A stretch of 64,000 nucleotides of DNA from the NCBI GenBank assembly GCA_965656185.1, contig CBFHJH010000006.1:1-64000 (forward strand). The letters are read 5' to 3'. Of this stretch, positions 1 to 8,669 are shown in pieces; within the stretch, counting starts at the first letter, position 1; each line of letters begins with the position of its first letter. The notes under the pieces are model-generated. The model had not been told where the DNA came from and searched no databases. It saw nothing but the letters and a program-made list of their open reading frames with translations. Origin of the DNA: Croceimicrobium sp965656185. Lineage in GTDB: Bacteria; Bacteroidota; Bacteroidia; Flavobacteriales; Schleiferiaceae. The position numbers and the translations under genes are program-made.

Positions 1-188
1 TGTAAGCCTTCTGGGGCCACAAATAAGATATCTCGACGTTCTAGGGCTTCGAACTTTCGTAAAAAGAATTGAGGTAGTTGTCCATATCCATGAAGTACAA
101 AACAGAGATAGGGCTTAGCCGAAGACGGCTCATTACTTAAATAGTAACGAGCCGTCCTTTTAATTTCTATATTCTTGCGTATGCTCAA
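1..188 (-). CDS. alpha/beta hydrolase, N-terminal part (cut by window edge)
   Basis: Minus-strand open frame that runs off the left edge; about 62 residues are visible. It contains a strand followed by the oxyanion-type motif HGYGQL and then an FFLRKFEAL segment and VAPEGL, the N-terminal pattern of a family of small alpha/beta hydrolases (esterase/phospholipase-like) common in Flavobacteriia. The nucleophile elbow and the rest of the triad lie outside the window. No ATG precedes the conserved part. The best start is a TTG at 188-186 that overlaps the TGA stop of the upstream enoyl-CoA hydratase (TTGA), which suggests translational coupling. The family call rests on motif recognition only; the substrate cannot be told. 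Confidence 0.62.
   Translation of the reverse strand, partial: MSIRKNIEIKRTARYYLSNEPSSAKPYLCFVLHGYGQLPQFFLRKFEALERRDILFVAPEGL
124..156. other. long inverted repeat in 5' part of the hydrolase gene
   Basis: GACGGCTC at 124-131 pairs with GAGCCGTC at 149-156, and TTACT (133-137) pairs with AGTAA (143-147) around a 5-nt loop. This gives a 13-bp stem with one mismatch. It lies inside codons of the hydrolase N-terminus. Read on the plus strand it is followed by a T-rich run, but no plus-strand gene ends here. A role in folding the hydrolase mRNA is possible but unproven. Confidence 0.5.
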
Positions 189-958
189 AACTGAGGCTTA
201 CGTTTTTCTAAGAAGGCGGTGGTTCCTTCAGTAAAATCGTCGGTGCCAAAGCACTTACCAAATTCCTCAATTTCTACCTTAAAGCCGTCCATGCCTTCCT
301 TAAAGCCGGCGTTTACCGATTTAATGGCGCTATGAATGGCTTTGGGTGAATTTTGAGCCATTTTTCCGGCTAATGCTTCACAGGTTGAAATTAACTCCCC
401 TTGCTCCACTAAATGATTGGCCAAACCCATTTCATAGGCGCGCTCTGCTTTGATCATTTGAGCGCTGAGGATCATCTCTAAGGCACGTCCTTTGCCGACT
501 AATTGTGCTAAGCGCTGGGTGCCGCCGTAACCAGGGATGAGTCCCAAAGTTACTTCAGGAAGCCCCAATTTGGCATTGGTGGAAACCACCCGCAAGTGGC
601 AGGACATGGCTAATTCCAATCCGCCGCCCAAGGCAAAGCCATTTACCGCCGCAATTACCGGTTTACAGTAATTCTCGATATAATCGAATAAACTTTCTTG
701 ACCATTGGCTGCCAATTCTGTGCCTTCATTCACACTAAAATCAGCAAACTCCTTGATATCTGCGCCGGCCACGAAGGATTTCTCTCCTCTACCGGTGAGA
801 ATGAGCACGCGTACCGAATCGTCCTTGGCCAAAGCCTCAAATGCCTCATGCAGCTCGGCTATGGTTTCTTTGTTTAAGGCATTAAGTTGCTTGGGTCGGT
901 TGATGGTAAGCTTAGCGATCTTGTCACCGCTTTCTACGAGGATATTGTTGAATTCCAT
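185..958 (-). CDS. enoyl-CoA hydratase/isomerase (crotonase family)
   Basis: 257 residues, the normal length for a single-domain crotonase that hydrates trans-2-enoyl-CoA in fatty-acid beta-oxidation or related CoA pathways. The oxyanion-hole segments are present (AGADIKEF near residue 64 and GGGLELAM near 111). Both catalytic glutamates of true hydratases can be placed, E115 in GGGLELAM and E135 in LGLPEVTLG, with the same spacing of 20 as E144/E164 of the rat enzyme, so hydratase activity is likely rather than a divergent crotonase. The C-terminal TEGTTAFLEKRKP motif is typical. It lies upstream of the alpha/beta hydrolase, whose TTG start overlaps its stop. A short-chain enoyl or 3-hydroxybutyryl substrate is likely but not provable from sequence. 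Confidence 0.9.
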   Translation of the reverse strand: MEFNNILVESGDKIAKLTINRPKQLNALNKETIAELHEAFEALAKDDSVRVLILTGRGEKSFVAGADIKEFADFSVNEGTELAANGQESLFDYIENYCKPVIAAVNGFALGGGLELAMSCHLRVVSTNAKLGLPEVTLGLIPGYGGTQRLAQLVGKGRALEMILSAQMIKAERAYEMGLANHLVEQGELISTCEALAGKMAQNSPKAIHSAIKSVNAGFKEGMDGFKVEIEEFGKCFGTDDFTEGTTAFLEKRKPQF

Positions 959-1015
959 AGTCTGTTTATTTAGCTAGCGATGCAAAAGAACAGAATTCGG
1001 CGCGATTAATGAAGT

Positions 1016-2461
1016 TTAGGAGAGGGGTAAATACACCTTAAAGGTCGTTCCTTTACCCAGTTCTGTTTCAAACTCAATACGCCCCTCGAAACCGCTTACT
1101 ATTCGCTTAACCAAGGCTAGTCCTAAACCCATACCACTCGATTTGGTGGTAAAACGAGGCTCGAAGACTTTATCCCTTTGCGACTCTGGAATGCCGCTAC
1201 CATTGTCCTGCACCGCAATTAAGGCCTCGTTTCCTTCGCGTGAGAGGAATACCTTTATCTCTTCTTCTCGCTCTTCCGGCACCGCCTGGATGGCATTATT
1301 GATCAAATTATTCATGACCCGAATCAATTGATCGGGGTCGGCGTAGATCTCCAGGCTTTCGTCTTCAGCCTCAAACTGTACATTTTGCTCTGGATAGAGT
1401 GCAGCAACACGCTTAACCAATTCTCGTACGGGAAAGTGCTTCAATCGTAGTTCGGGCATAGAGGCAAAACGAGAGAATGCGGCTGCGATGTTAGAAAGTG
1501 TATCGATCTGGTCGATCATACTTTGGGAGAACTCTTTAAGCTTTTCTGGATCTTCGGTCTTGAGGCTTTTTTCTAGGTACTGCACGTTTAGTCGCATCGG
1601 CGTAAGCGGATTCTTGATTTCATGAGCCACCTGCTTGGCCATTTCACGCCAAGCGCTTTCCCTTTCGGTTTGCGCCAATTTAGCGGCCGAAATCTCCAAC
1701 TCTTGCAGCATGCGATTGTATTCTTTTACCAGTTCACCGATCTCATCTTCGTACTGCCACTCCAATTGATAGTTACCCCCCTTTAAACGGGTATTTTTAA
1801 TGTGCTGCCCGATGGTTTGCAAAGAGCTGGTGATGTAGTTGGAAAGGAAATAAGCCACGAATACCGCCGCTAAAAACAATAAGAAGTAAATTTGGGTCAG
1901 CCTCTCAAAAAACTGCCTTAGATCTTCTCTACTTAAGTTCTCAGCATCAAAATAGGGGAGGTTTATGATAGCCACCGCCTTGTTGTCAAAGTTTCGGATA
2001 AAATCGTAAGTAGATAAGAACTGAGTAGAGTCATTTTTGTAGCGCATCAGAATTTGGTCATCGGTGATGTGCAATCGCTCCATGAGGTCATAAGGCAGCT
2101 TAGTGGGAATAAATCCCTCTTCGTGCAAGCTCGGATTGCTAGCGATCAATAAGCTTCCGCTGAGACTGTAAATATTAATGTCCAGCCCATTCACCTGTGC
2201 GAGCTCACAAACCTTAGTGTCAAAAACCGAAACCAAGCTATCGGTATCATCGGTAAGATCTTGGCTTCCCAAGAAGAAGCCTATCGACTCGAGCACCGCT
2301 AATTCCTTTCGCTTAAGGCGCTCTTCGTGATACTGTTCGTTCTCCTGTTTAAAGTGATAAAAAGAAATAGCACCGGTAAGCAAAAAGGACACCACGATGA
2401 TCAAGAGCATCGAGAAAAATATGCGTCCCCGCAGGGTAATATGAGGTAATACTCCTTTCAT
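1016..2461 (-). CDS. membrane sensor histidine kinase, NtrY-like
   Basis: 481 residues. TM1 spans about 13-35, a periplasmic sensing region about 36-190, TM2 about 191-210, then a HAMP linker. The HisKA box QVAHEIKNPLTPMRL has the phospho-accepting histidine at H280; the PLTPMRL continuation is typical of NtrY-type kinases. The HATPase_c part has the N box (NLINNAIQAV), a D-x-G-S-G box (DNGSGIP) and the G2 box GMGLGLALVKRIV. All catalytic elements are present. No response regulator is encoded next to it, so it is an orphan here; the ligand and output are unknown. It starts 53 bp after the CHU_C gene on the same strand and may be co-transcribed with it. Confidence 0.9.
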   Translation of the reverse strand: MKGVLPHITLRGRIFFSMLLIIVVSFLLTGAISFYHFKQENEQYHEERLKRKELAVLESIGFFLGSQDLTDDTDSLVSVFDTKVCELAQVNGLDINIYSLSGSLLIASNPSLHEEGFIPTKLPYDLMERLHITDDQILMRYKNDSTQFLSTYDFIRNFDNKAVAIINLPYFDAENLSREDLRQFFERLTQIYFLLFLAAVFVAYFLSNYITSSLQTIGQHIKNTRLKGGNYQLEWQYEDEIGELVKEYNRMLQELEISAAKLAQTERESAWREMAKQVAHEIKNPLTPMRLNVQYLEKSLKTEDPEKLKEFSQSMIDQIDTLSNIAAAFSRFASMPELRLKHFPVRELVKRVAALYPEQNVQFEAEDESLEIYADPDQLIRVMNNLINNAIQAVPEEREEEIKVFLSREGNEALIAVQDNGSGIPESQRDKVFEPRFTTKSSGMGLGLALVKRIVSGFEGRIEFETELGKGTTFKVYLPLS

Positions 2462-2514
2462 CGGCGCTATGAATGTAGCAAAATGTAGGCCAGTATTCTA
2501 AGAAAGAGGTTATA

Positions 2515-4785
2515 CTACGGAACAATATGGAAATAGCCCTGACGCATTCCGCTGGTCCGATCGGTTGCATAATGAAAGCGGTAGAGGTATGTTCCCGAGG
2601 GCAAACTGTTCCCTTCACGGTCCACTCCTTTAAACATGGCCCCGATTTCGTTGGTGTGAAAGAGCATTTCCCCCCAGCGGTTGGAAATCCATAGCTCGTA
2701 TTGTAGGAAGTTACATTCGGTGAGAGGACCAAACTCGTCGTTTAACCCATCCCGATTAAAGGGAGTAAAAGCATTAGCGAATTGTACATCACATTCGCAA
2801 CTGGTAATGCGCGCTTCAAACCAGTTTACGGTATCGGTGCAGCCATTGCTTAGTTCTACCTGAATGTCTTTAGTAATATCTACGGCATAGGTGCTGTCAC
2901 TTCCGTTAGGCCAGCGTACTTGAATAGAATCATCTGGGGAGCGCAGTACCAAGGTGGTTCCAACGCAAAACAAGGTATCGCGAAAGAGCAATAGGTCGTC
3001 GGCAGCAGCCGGAGACTCCACCCTTACCGTGTCAAACTCTTCGCAGCCATCAGGTTTCACCGCCCGCACCCAGTACATGCCGGGATTAGTTATGGTCAGA
3101 CTCATCCCGGTACTACCATCACTCCAAAAGCCATTAATAAAGACTTGCGGGTCTAGCTCGAGGTCCAAGCTGCCCCCATCGCACAGCACATAGCTGTCTT
3201 CGGGCAACGCTTCGGCGGGATCACTAAAAAGCACATCCATGGTGTCTCTAACACTGCAGCTTCCTGGATAAAAAACCTCTACCCATATACTGGTATTGGT
3301 ATAAACAGTGGCACTATTGCTGGTAGAGCCTGTACTCCAGGAATAAGCCTGGGCGTCGGGGATATTAAGGCTAATATCAAAACGGTCGGAACCACAGATC
3401 AAGGTGTCTGAATTAGGGAATATACCAGCATTAGGATCTACGATAGTCACCTGAACACTATCCACTTGTAAACAGCCATTGGTATCTGTTCCACTCACGA
3501 GGAAAAAGCCACTTTGTAAAGTAACTTGAGTTGAGCCTGTATTTCCGGTGTTCCACATGATGTTTTGCCAAGAGTTCGGAGCGAAAAGAATGACGCTATC
3601 ACATGCGGTGGTATCATCTGGAAAGACATCCGTAATTGGACAGGGAGCATCGGCCATAAGGCAATACTGACTATTCGGAGCTTGATTACTTAAGCTAATG
3701 GTGCTGCTATTTCGGATAGAGTTATTGGCCCAAGACCCTGAAGGATCAAAGTCGCGCCAGTCTAAGCCATAAGTTGTGCTGGGAGAAAAGGGCGCGGCAA
3801 GAGCAACACTAAGGTCTAAGTCTTGATTTTGGTCTAGGCCAAAAATTCCAAAATGATGGTTTAGCAGAGGAGGCTGGGCGCCGGGAGGTAAGGGCTGAGG
3901 TAAGGTATCGATCACATAAAGATGGTAGCCGGTGGCCGAACCCGAACTAGGTTGTGCATCGATCTGAACGCCACCTTGACCATTAATGCTCAAAGCACTT
4001 GAAGCGCTGTAGGCCCAGACCGAGCGGTCGCCTACCGGGGCGAAAGAGGTGTCGAAACTAGCGGTACCTGAAATCAAGACATCATCTCCATTGGGACTAA
4101 GGTCGACTATAGTTCCGGAGCTAGGAGCCTCATCGAAACGATAATAGGTTTCTAAATTGGGTTCGGAGCCGCTTAACTTCGCGCACATCAAGTCCCGCAC
4201 TTCATTCTGGCTTAAGGCTTTACTCCAAACGCTCAGTTCATCTATTTCCCCGTCAAAGCTGGTAAGCGTGCGAGAATTCTGACCGATATAGGCGGTTGAA
4301 GCCGGGTTGGAAATTATCCCCGTCCCGCTACCCGAATAAGATACTGTGCGCGACTCTCCGTTAACATACAACACAACATTGGTAGCTGAAGTGGCGACCC
4401 CCGCGACATGAATCCACTCGCCAGCGCTTAAGCTTAAGTTTGTATAACCTGTTCTACGGTAAGCTTGATTATTGGTACCCCCGCCATCGCCAAAAGAAAA
4501 TGCCAAATTACCGGCCGGATTTATGGTGAGCCAGAAGCCCTGATAAAAAGTCGCGGTATTACTGGAAAAATAAATCGGATAGGAAGGGGTGCTGCTAAGA
4601 TTATTAATCTTAACCCATGCGGCGATTGAAATGGGGTAGTCGAGGGTTGAGCTAGTGCTATTGGAAACCTGAGCCAAGGGACTGGTCCCATCCAGCACTA
4701 AGCTGTTTCCAGATCCAATGGTGTTTTGGGCCCAGAGGTTAGCGAATGACAAAAAAGTGAGCAGAGCAGCGCTTAAGGTCTTCAT
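2515..4785 (-). CDS. secreted LamG-domain protein with CHU_C (T9SS type B) sorting domain
   Basis: About 756 residues from the ATG at 4785. An upstream in-frame ATG at 4842 would put 19 residues before an obvious signal peptide (MKTLSAALLTFLSFANLWAQ), so the inner start is preferred. After the signal comes a LamG/concanavalin-like domain (about 25-225; it includes SIAAWVKI, GEIDELSVWSKAL and a YYRFDE end), then several PKD/Ig-like cysteine-bearing repeats (CDSVILFAP, ICGSDRF, LCDGGSLDL). The C-terminal domain of about 90 residues (ANAFTPFNRDGLND ... SNRWGEMLF ... GTYLYRFHY) is the gliding-motility-associated C-terminal (CHU_C) domain. Known role of that domain: export by the type IX secretion system and surface attachment. 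Likely a surface adhesin; the ligand is unknown. Confidence 0.88.
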   Translation of the reverse strand: MKTLSAALLTFLSFANLWAQNTIGSGNSLVLDGTSPLAQVSNSTSSTLDYPISIAAWVKINNLSSTPSYPIYFSSNTATFYQGFWLTINPAGNLAFSFGDGGGTNNQAYRRTGYTNLSLSAGEWIHVAGVATSATNVVLYVNGESRTVSYSGSGTGIISNPASTAYIGQNSRTLTSFDGEIDELSVWSKALSQNEVRDLMCAKLSGSEPNLETYYRFDEAPSSGTIVDLSPNGDDVLISGTASFDTSFAPVGDRSVWAYSASSALSINGQGGVQIDAQPSSGSATGYHLYVIDTLPQPLPPGAQPPLLNHHFGIFGLDQNQDLDLSVALAAPFSPSTTYGLDWRDFDPSGSWANNSIRNSSTISLSNQAPNSQYCLMADAPCPITDVFPDDTTACDSVILFAPNSWQNIMWNTGNTGSTQVTLQSGFFLVSGTDTNGCLQVDSVQVTIVDPNAGIFPNSDTLICGSDRFDISLNIPDAQAYSWSTGSTSNSATVYTNTSIWVEVFYPGSCSVRDTMDVLFSDPAEALPEDSYVLCDGGSLDLELDPQVFINGFWSDGSTGMSLTITNPGMYWVRAVKPDGCEEFDTVRVESPAAADDLLLFRDTLFCVGTTLVLRSPDDSIQVRWPNGSDSTYAVDITKDIQVELSNGCTDTVNWFEARITSCECDVQFANAFTPFNRDGLNDEFGPLTECNFLQYELWISNRWGEMLFHTNEIGAMFKGVDREGNSLPSGTYLYRFHYATDRTSGMRQGYFHIVP

Positions 4786-4860
4786 TTTCTTGAAATCAGG
4801 TGCTAACAAAAGTAACACTCTCAAATTTAAAGTGGCTTCCAATAAACTAAGGATTAAGTA

Positions 4861-4897
4861 TTCAAATAAAAAAGGCCCCGGAAATCCGAGGCCTTTC
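4861..4897 (-). terminator. rho-independent terminator of the atp operon
   Basis: AAAGGCC at 4871-4877 pairs with GGCCTTT at 4890-4896, with an inner CGGA/TCCG stem. On the minus strand the stem is followed by a T-rich run (TTTTTTTATTTG). It begins 22 bp after the atpG stop codon and separates the ATP synthase operon from the CHU_C gene. Confidence 0.85.
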
Positions 4898-4918
4898 TAT
4901 TTGTGTTTTGACTTTAAT

Positions 4919-5782
4919 CTAGCTATCCGCCAAAGCATTGGCACCGCCAACGATCTCGAGGATCTCATTGGTAATTGCTGCCTGACGTGCTTTGTTGTAC
5001 TCAAGACTAAGGCTACGTTTCAAGTCATTAGCGTTATCGGTTGCCTTGTGCATTGCGGTCATACGCGCTCCGTGCTCAGCAGCCTGACTGTCTAATAATG
5101 ATTTGAAAAGTTGCGTTTTCAAAGACTTGGGAATTAAGTCCTCCAGAATTTCCTCCTTCTCCGGCTCGTAGATGTAGTCTCCAGCATTGCTTCCTTCAAC
5201 TTCCGTCTCACGGATAGGAAGAAACTGCTCGCATTGCACGCGTTGGGTGGCGGCGTTTACAAACTGGTTGTAAACGATCTCAATGCGGTCGTAGTCGCCA
5301 GCAACAAACTTATCCATTAACATCTCCGCTACCGAAGTACTGTTTTCGAAGCTCAAGTCTTCATAAATATTGTTGCGGTCGCCAATAGGCTCCCCAAAAC
5401 CACGTTTAACCAGGATTTCACCTGCCTTTTTTCCTAAAAAGAAAGTGTCTACCTGTGCACTGCTTTCTTGCTTGTATAAAGCAACCCGCTTTACAACATT
5501 GGCATTAAAAGCACCACATAATCCACGGTTAGAGGAAACTACTACTAAGAGAACTTTTTTGATGTCATCGCTCTGGCGGCTGTAAACACCTTCAGATGAG
5601 TCTAAAGTAGCGCTCACATTTACCAAGATCTCTTCCAGCTTCTGGGCGTAAGGACGCAATTGGGTAATTGCATCTTGCGCGCGCTTCAGCTTAGCTGCCG
5701 ACACCATTTTCATGGCAGAGGTAATCTGCATGGTGCTGGAAACCGAAGAAATACGACTGCGAAGTTCTTTTAAGTTGGCCAT
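4919..5782 (-). CDS. atpG: ATP synthase F1 subunit gamma
   Basis: 287 residues, the usual length. The N-terminal helix (LKELRSRISSVSSTMQITSAMKMVSAAKLKRAQ) and the C-terminal helix (SLEYNKARQAAITNEILEIVGGANAL) form the antiparallel coiled coil of the rotor shaft inside the alpha3beta3 head; the middle contains the Rossmann-like domain with SSNRGLCGAFN. It couples proton flow through Fo to ATP formation in F1. It is the last gene of the atpB-E-F-H-A-G operon, 55 bp after atpA, and is followed by a strong terminator. The genes for the beta and epsilon subunits (atpD, atpC) are absent, as is usual in Flavobacteriia, where they sit at a separate locus. Confidence 0.97.
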   Translation of the reverse strand: MANLKELRSRISSVSSTMQITSAMKMVSAAKLKRAQDAITQLRPYAQKLEEILVNVSATLDSSEGVYSRQSDDIKKVLLVVVSSNRGLCGAFNANVVKRVALYKQESSAQVDTFFLGKKAGEILVKRGFGEPIGDRNNIYEDLSFENSTSVAEMLMDKFVAGDYDRIEIVYNQFVNAATQRVQCEQFLPIRETEVEGSNAGDYIYEPEKEEILEDLIPKSLKTQLFKSLLDSQAAEHGARMTAMHKATDNANDLKRSLSLEYNKARQAAITNEILEIVGGANALADS

Positions 5783-5837
5783 AATTTAGGCTTAAAATTT
5801 CCCTTCGATCCGAAACGGGTCCGAATCCTGTCTAATA

Positions 5838-7412
5838 TTAATACTTAGCTGCTAGGTCTTTAGCAACCTTCTCGATGGTTTCTTTGATCTCGTCGGTAAG
5901 CTTACCGGCTTTTAATTGGTCTAGAACATCGCGGTGCTTGGTGTCCATGAAGTCCAAGAACTCAGTCTCAAATTCACGCACTTTATTTACCGGCACATTA
6001 TTTAGTAAGGCTTTTGTTCCAACGTAAATAATGGCAGCTTGTTTTTCTACTGGTAACGGTGAGTTAACCCCTTGCTTAAGGATCTCTACGTTACGCTGTC
6101 CTTTGTTAATTACAGCCATGGTAGCGGCATCAAGATCTGAACCGAACTTCGCAAAGGCTTCCAATTCGCGGTACTGAGCTTGGTCAAGCTTCAGGGTACC
6201 AGACACCTTTTTCATCGATTTGATCTGCGCATTACCACCTACACGTGATACCGAGATACCTACGTTAATCGCTGGACGCACACCAGAGTTAAAGAGGTCA
6301 GACTCCAAGAAGATCTGGCCATCGGTAATCGAAATTACGTTGGTAGGAATATAAGCAGAAACGTCACCTGCTTGAGTCTCGATAATTGGTAAAGCGGTCA
6401 AAGATCCACCACCTTTTACCTTATCTTTAAGCGACTCTGGCAAGTCGTTCATGTTCTTAGCTACATTGTCATCAGCAATAACCTTGGCCGCGCGCTCTAA
6501 CAAGCGAGAGTGCAAGTAGAATACATCACCAGGATAAGCCTCACGACCCGGAGGACGACGTAATAACAAGGATACCTCACGGTAGGCAACCGCCTGCTTA
6601 GAAAGATCATCATAAACGATCAAAGCGGGACGACCTGTATCGCGGAAGTACTCACCGATAGCAGCACCAGCAAAAGGAGCGTAGAACTGCATTGGCGCAG
6701 GGTCAGAAGCATTTGCGGCTACGATCACGGTATAATCTAAGGCGCCTTTTTCTTCTAAGGTCTTTGCGATACCGGCAACGGTAGAACCTTTCTGACCGAT
6801 CGCAACGTAAATACAGAAAACAGGCTCTCCCGCATCGTAAAATTCACGCTGGTTGATAATCGTATCAAGGGCTACGGTTGATTTACCAGTCTGACGGTCT
6901 CCAATAATAAGCTCACGCTGACCACGACCTACGGGAATCATGGCGTCAATCGCCTTAATACCGGTTTGTAATGGTTCATTTACTGGCTGACGGTAGATTA
7001 CACCTGGTGCTTTACGCTCCAATGGCATTTCAAAGGTTTCACCTTCGATTGGTCCTTTACCGTCGATTGGGTTACCCAAGGTATCTACCACACGACCCAA
7101 CATACCTTCTCCTACTTTTAGGGAAGCGATCTGTCCGGTACGTTTTACGGTAGAACCCTCTTTAATGTTTTCGTCGGCACCTAGCAATACGATACCCACG
7201 TTGTCTTCTTCCAGGTTCAATACGATACCACGCAGTCCTGAGTCGAATTCAACCAATTCTCCAGCTTGAGCATTGCTCAATCCGTAAGCACGGGCAATAC
7301 CGTCACCTACTTGTAGAATGGTACCTACTTCCTCTAGATCTGCTTCGCTTTTGAAACCGGATAGTTGGTTTCTCAATATTGCTGATACTTCAGCGGATTT
7401 TACTTCAGCCAT
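5838..7412 (-). CDS. atpA: ATP synthase F1 subunit alpha
   Basis: 524 residues. An N-terminal beta-barrel domain (about 25-95, with GLSNAQAGELVEF) is followed by the nucleotide-binding domain with Walker A GDRQTGKSTVALDT (near residue 170) and the alpha-subunit signature ending in SVSRVGG (near 375-380). The C-terminal helical domain follows (LKLDQAQYRELEAFAKF). It forms the non-catalytic nucleotide site and alternates with beta in the F1 head. It lies 21 bp after atpH and 55 bp before atpG. The sequence is intact. Confidence 0.98.
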   Translation of the reverse strand: MAEVKSAEVSAILRNQLSGFKSEADLEEVGTILQVGDGIARAYGLSNAQAGELVEFDSGLRGIVLNLEEDNVGIVLLGADENIKEGSTVKRTGQIASLKVGEGMLGRVVDTLGNPIDGKGPIEGETFEMPLERKAPGVIYRQPVNEPLQTGIKAIDAMIPVGRGQRELIIGDRQTGKSTVALDTIINQREFYDAGEPVFCIYVAIGQKGSTVAGIAKTLEEKGALDYTVIVAANASDPAPMQFYAPFAGAAIGEYFRDTGRPALIVYDDLSKQAVAYREVSLLLRRPPGREAYPGDVFYLHSRLLERAAKVIADDNVAKNMNDLPESLKDKVKGGGSLTALPIIETQAGDVSAYIPTNVISITDGQIFLESDLFNSGVRPAINVGISVSRVGGNAQIKSMKKVSGTLKLDQAQYRELEAFAKFGSDLDAATMAVINKGQRNVEILKQGVNSPLPVEKQAAIIYVGTKALLNNVPVNKVREFETEFLDFMDTKHRDVLDQLKAGKLTDEIKETIEKVAKDLAAKY

Positions 7413-7433
7413 TTTGCTTGAGCTTAATTATCC

Positions 7434-7991
7434 TTAAAATTCTTTAACGTAATGGTTGTTTTTAAACTGGCGACGTAAAGAAGCCAGTTGATGCGCTAAA
7501 CTTCCGTTATAACGCTCGTCGCGGATACGCAATACCATACCCCCCACGATCGATTCATCCACTTTCTGAACTAATTCGATCTGCTTTCCGGTGTAGGAAG
7601 CTGCTTTATCCTTGATCTCTTTTAACTCAGCCTCACTTAAAGCATAGGCGGTAGTAACCTCTACCTTTTCGATGCCTTTGTGGTCTAAGTACATGTTTTC
7701 GAAAGCACGCGCAATAACAATTAGCGAACTTTCGCGACCGTGATTCAATACCACGTCAAAAAAACGCATGGTCATCTCAGAAACCTTAGTGTTAAAGATC
7801 TCCTTTAATATTGCGCTTTTCTTGTCGGCCTTAACGATAGGGCTGCTCAAGGTGGTGGCTAAGTCGCGAGACTCATTTATTACCTGAGCGATCAAGTCCA
7901 TATCGGCTTTAACCACCTCAACCGAATCTTGCTCTTTGGCTAGATCCAGTAGGGCTTTGGCATAAACACGGGCTAACTTGGTAACTACCAT
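7434..7991 (-). CDS. atpH: ATP synthase F1 subunit delta
   Basis: 185 residues, matching the OSCP/delta family: N-terminal six-helix domain (KLARVYAKALLDLAKEQ...) and a C-terminal region with the family signature around EIKDKAASYTGKQIEL and VDESIVGGMVLRIRDERYNGSLAHQL. It joins the top of the F1 head to the b-subunit stalk. It starts 1 bp after the atpF stop and lies 21 bp before atpA, so translation is likely coupled along the operon. Confidence 0.95.
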   Translation of the reverse strand: MVVTKLARVYAKALLDLAKEQDSVEVVKADMDLIAQVINESRDLATTLSSPIVKADKKSAILKEIFNTKVSEMTMRFFDVVLNHGRESSLIVIARAFENMYLDHKGIEKVEVTTAYALSEAELKEIKDKAASYTGKQIELVQKVDESIVGGMVLRIRDERYNGSLAHQLASLRRQFKNNHYVKEF

Positions 7992-7992
7992 G

Positions 7993-8592
7993 TTAGTTCA
8001 TTTTAAAATTATCCAATTGGTCTTTCACCAATTCGCTTTGTTTGCCTTTGTCTTCCAACTCTTTGCGTAAAACCATCTCCGCAATCTCGATAGACATCTC
8101 CGCTACTTGGTTCTTTAAGTCGGTAATCGCCGCCATTTTTTCATTTTTGATCTGCTCTTTGGCAGAAGCAATAATGNNNNNNNNNNNNNNNNNNNNNNNN
8201 NNNNNNNNNNNNNNNNNNNNNNNNNNNNNNNNNNNNNNNNNNNNNNNNNNNNNNNNNNNNNNNNNNNNNNNNNNGTTTTCGGCTTGGTCGCTGGCCTCAG
8301 ACTTAGCGTCGTTAATCAATTTATCTTTGATCTCACGGGCTTCTTTTAAGATCGTGTCGCGTTCGGCACGGGCTTCTGCTAAAATTCTTTCGTTATCGGA
8401 TTGCAATTTCTGCATCTCCTCACGAGCCTGGTCTGCTGATGCCAAGGCATCTTCGATGCTCTTCTCACGATCTTCTACCGCCCCTAAAATAGGTTTCCAA
8501 GCGTACTTGCGCAGTACGAATAGTAAGAGAATGAACAATAAAAGTTGCCAAAAGAATAGGCCAACTGAAAAATCGTTAATAAGCTTTTCCAC
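7993..8592 (-). CDS. atpF: ATP synthase Fo subunit b (interrupted by an assembly gap)
   Basis: The N-terminal 106 residues (one TM helix at about 10-28, then a charged alternating helix) and the C-terminal 60 residues are visible on either side of 98 N. Joined without the gap they give 166 residues, the normal length for this subunit. The two flanks also share one base: overlapping G8275 with G8176 restores a continuous frame reading AEN-IIASAKEQ across the join. The gap is therefore probably spurious, with a true size near -1, and the gene is probably intact. The protein is the peripheral stator stalk. It is followed within 1 bp by atpH and preceded by a 77-bp spacer with a strong hairpin. 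Confidence 0.93.
   Translation of the reverse strand: MEKLINDFSVGLFFWQLLLFILLLFVLRKYAWKPILGAVEDREKSIEDALASADQAREEMQKLQSDNERILAEARAERDTILKEAREIKDKLINDAKSEASDQAENXXXXXXXXXXXXXXXXXXXXXXXXXXXXXXXXXIIASAKEQIKNEKMAAITDLKNQVAEMSIEIAEMVLRKELEDKGKQSELVKDQLDNFKMN
8177..8274. other. assembly gap (98 N) in atpF
   Basis: A run of 98 N. Family length and reading-frame continuity suggest that little or no sequence is missing here. Confidence 0.98.
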
Positions 8593-8624
8593 TGTTACTT
8601 TTTAAATCGGTTGCAATTAAGTTA

Positions 8625-8657
8625 CCAAAGACCGCAGCCAACCGCTGCGGTCTTTGG
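8625..8657 (-). promoter_or_regulatory. perfect 13-bp stem-loop between atpE and atpF
   Basis: CCAAAGACCGCAG at 8625-8637 is exactly complementary to CTGCGGTCTTTGG at 8645-8657, with a 7-nt loop. It lies 12 bp behind the atpE stop inside the operon. On the minus strand it is followed by TAACTTAATTGC, not a T run, so it is not a standard terminator. Such a structure could block 3' exonucleases or attenuate transcription partially, raising atpE output over atpF-H-A-G. That role is inferred from position only. Confidence 0.7.
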
Positions 8658-8669
8658 AAAATAAGGTTC

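Noticed and set aside
124..156. Terminator of a plus-strand gene at the left edge
   Set aside because: No plus-strand coding sequence ends here; the minus-strand hydrolase frame reads straight through it.
2349..2732. 127-residue minus-strand frame between the kinase and CHU_C genes
   Set aside because: It overlaps both real genes in another frame and shows no domain or start signal.
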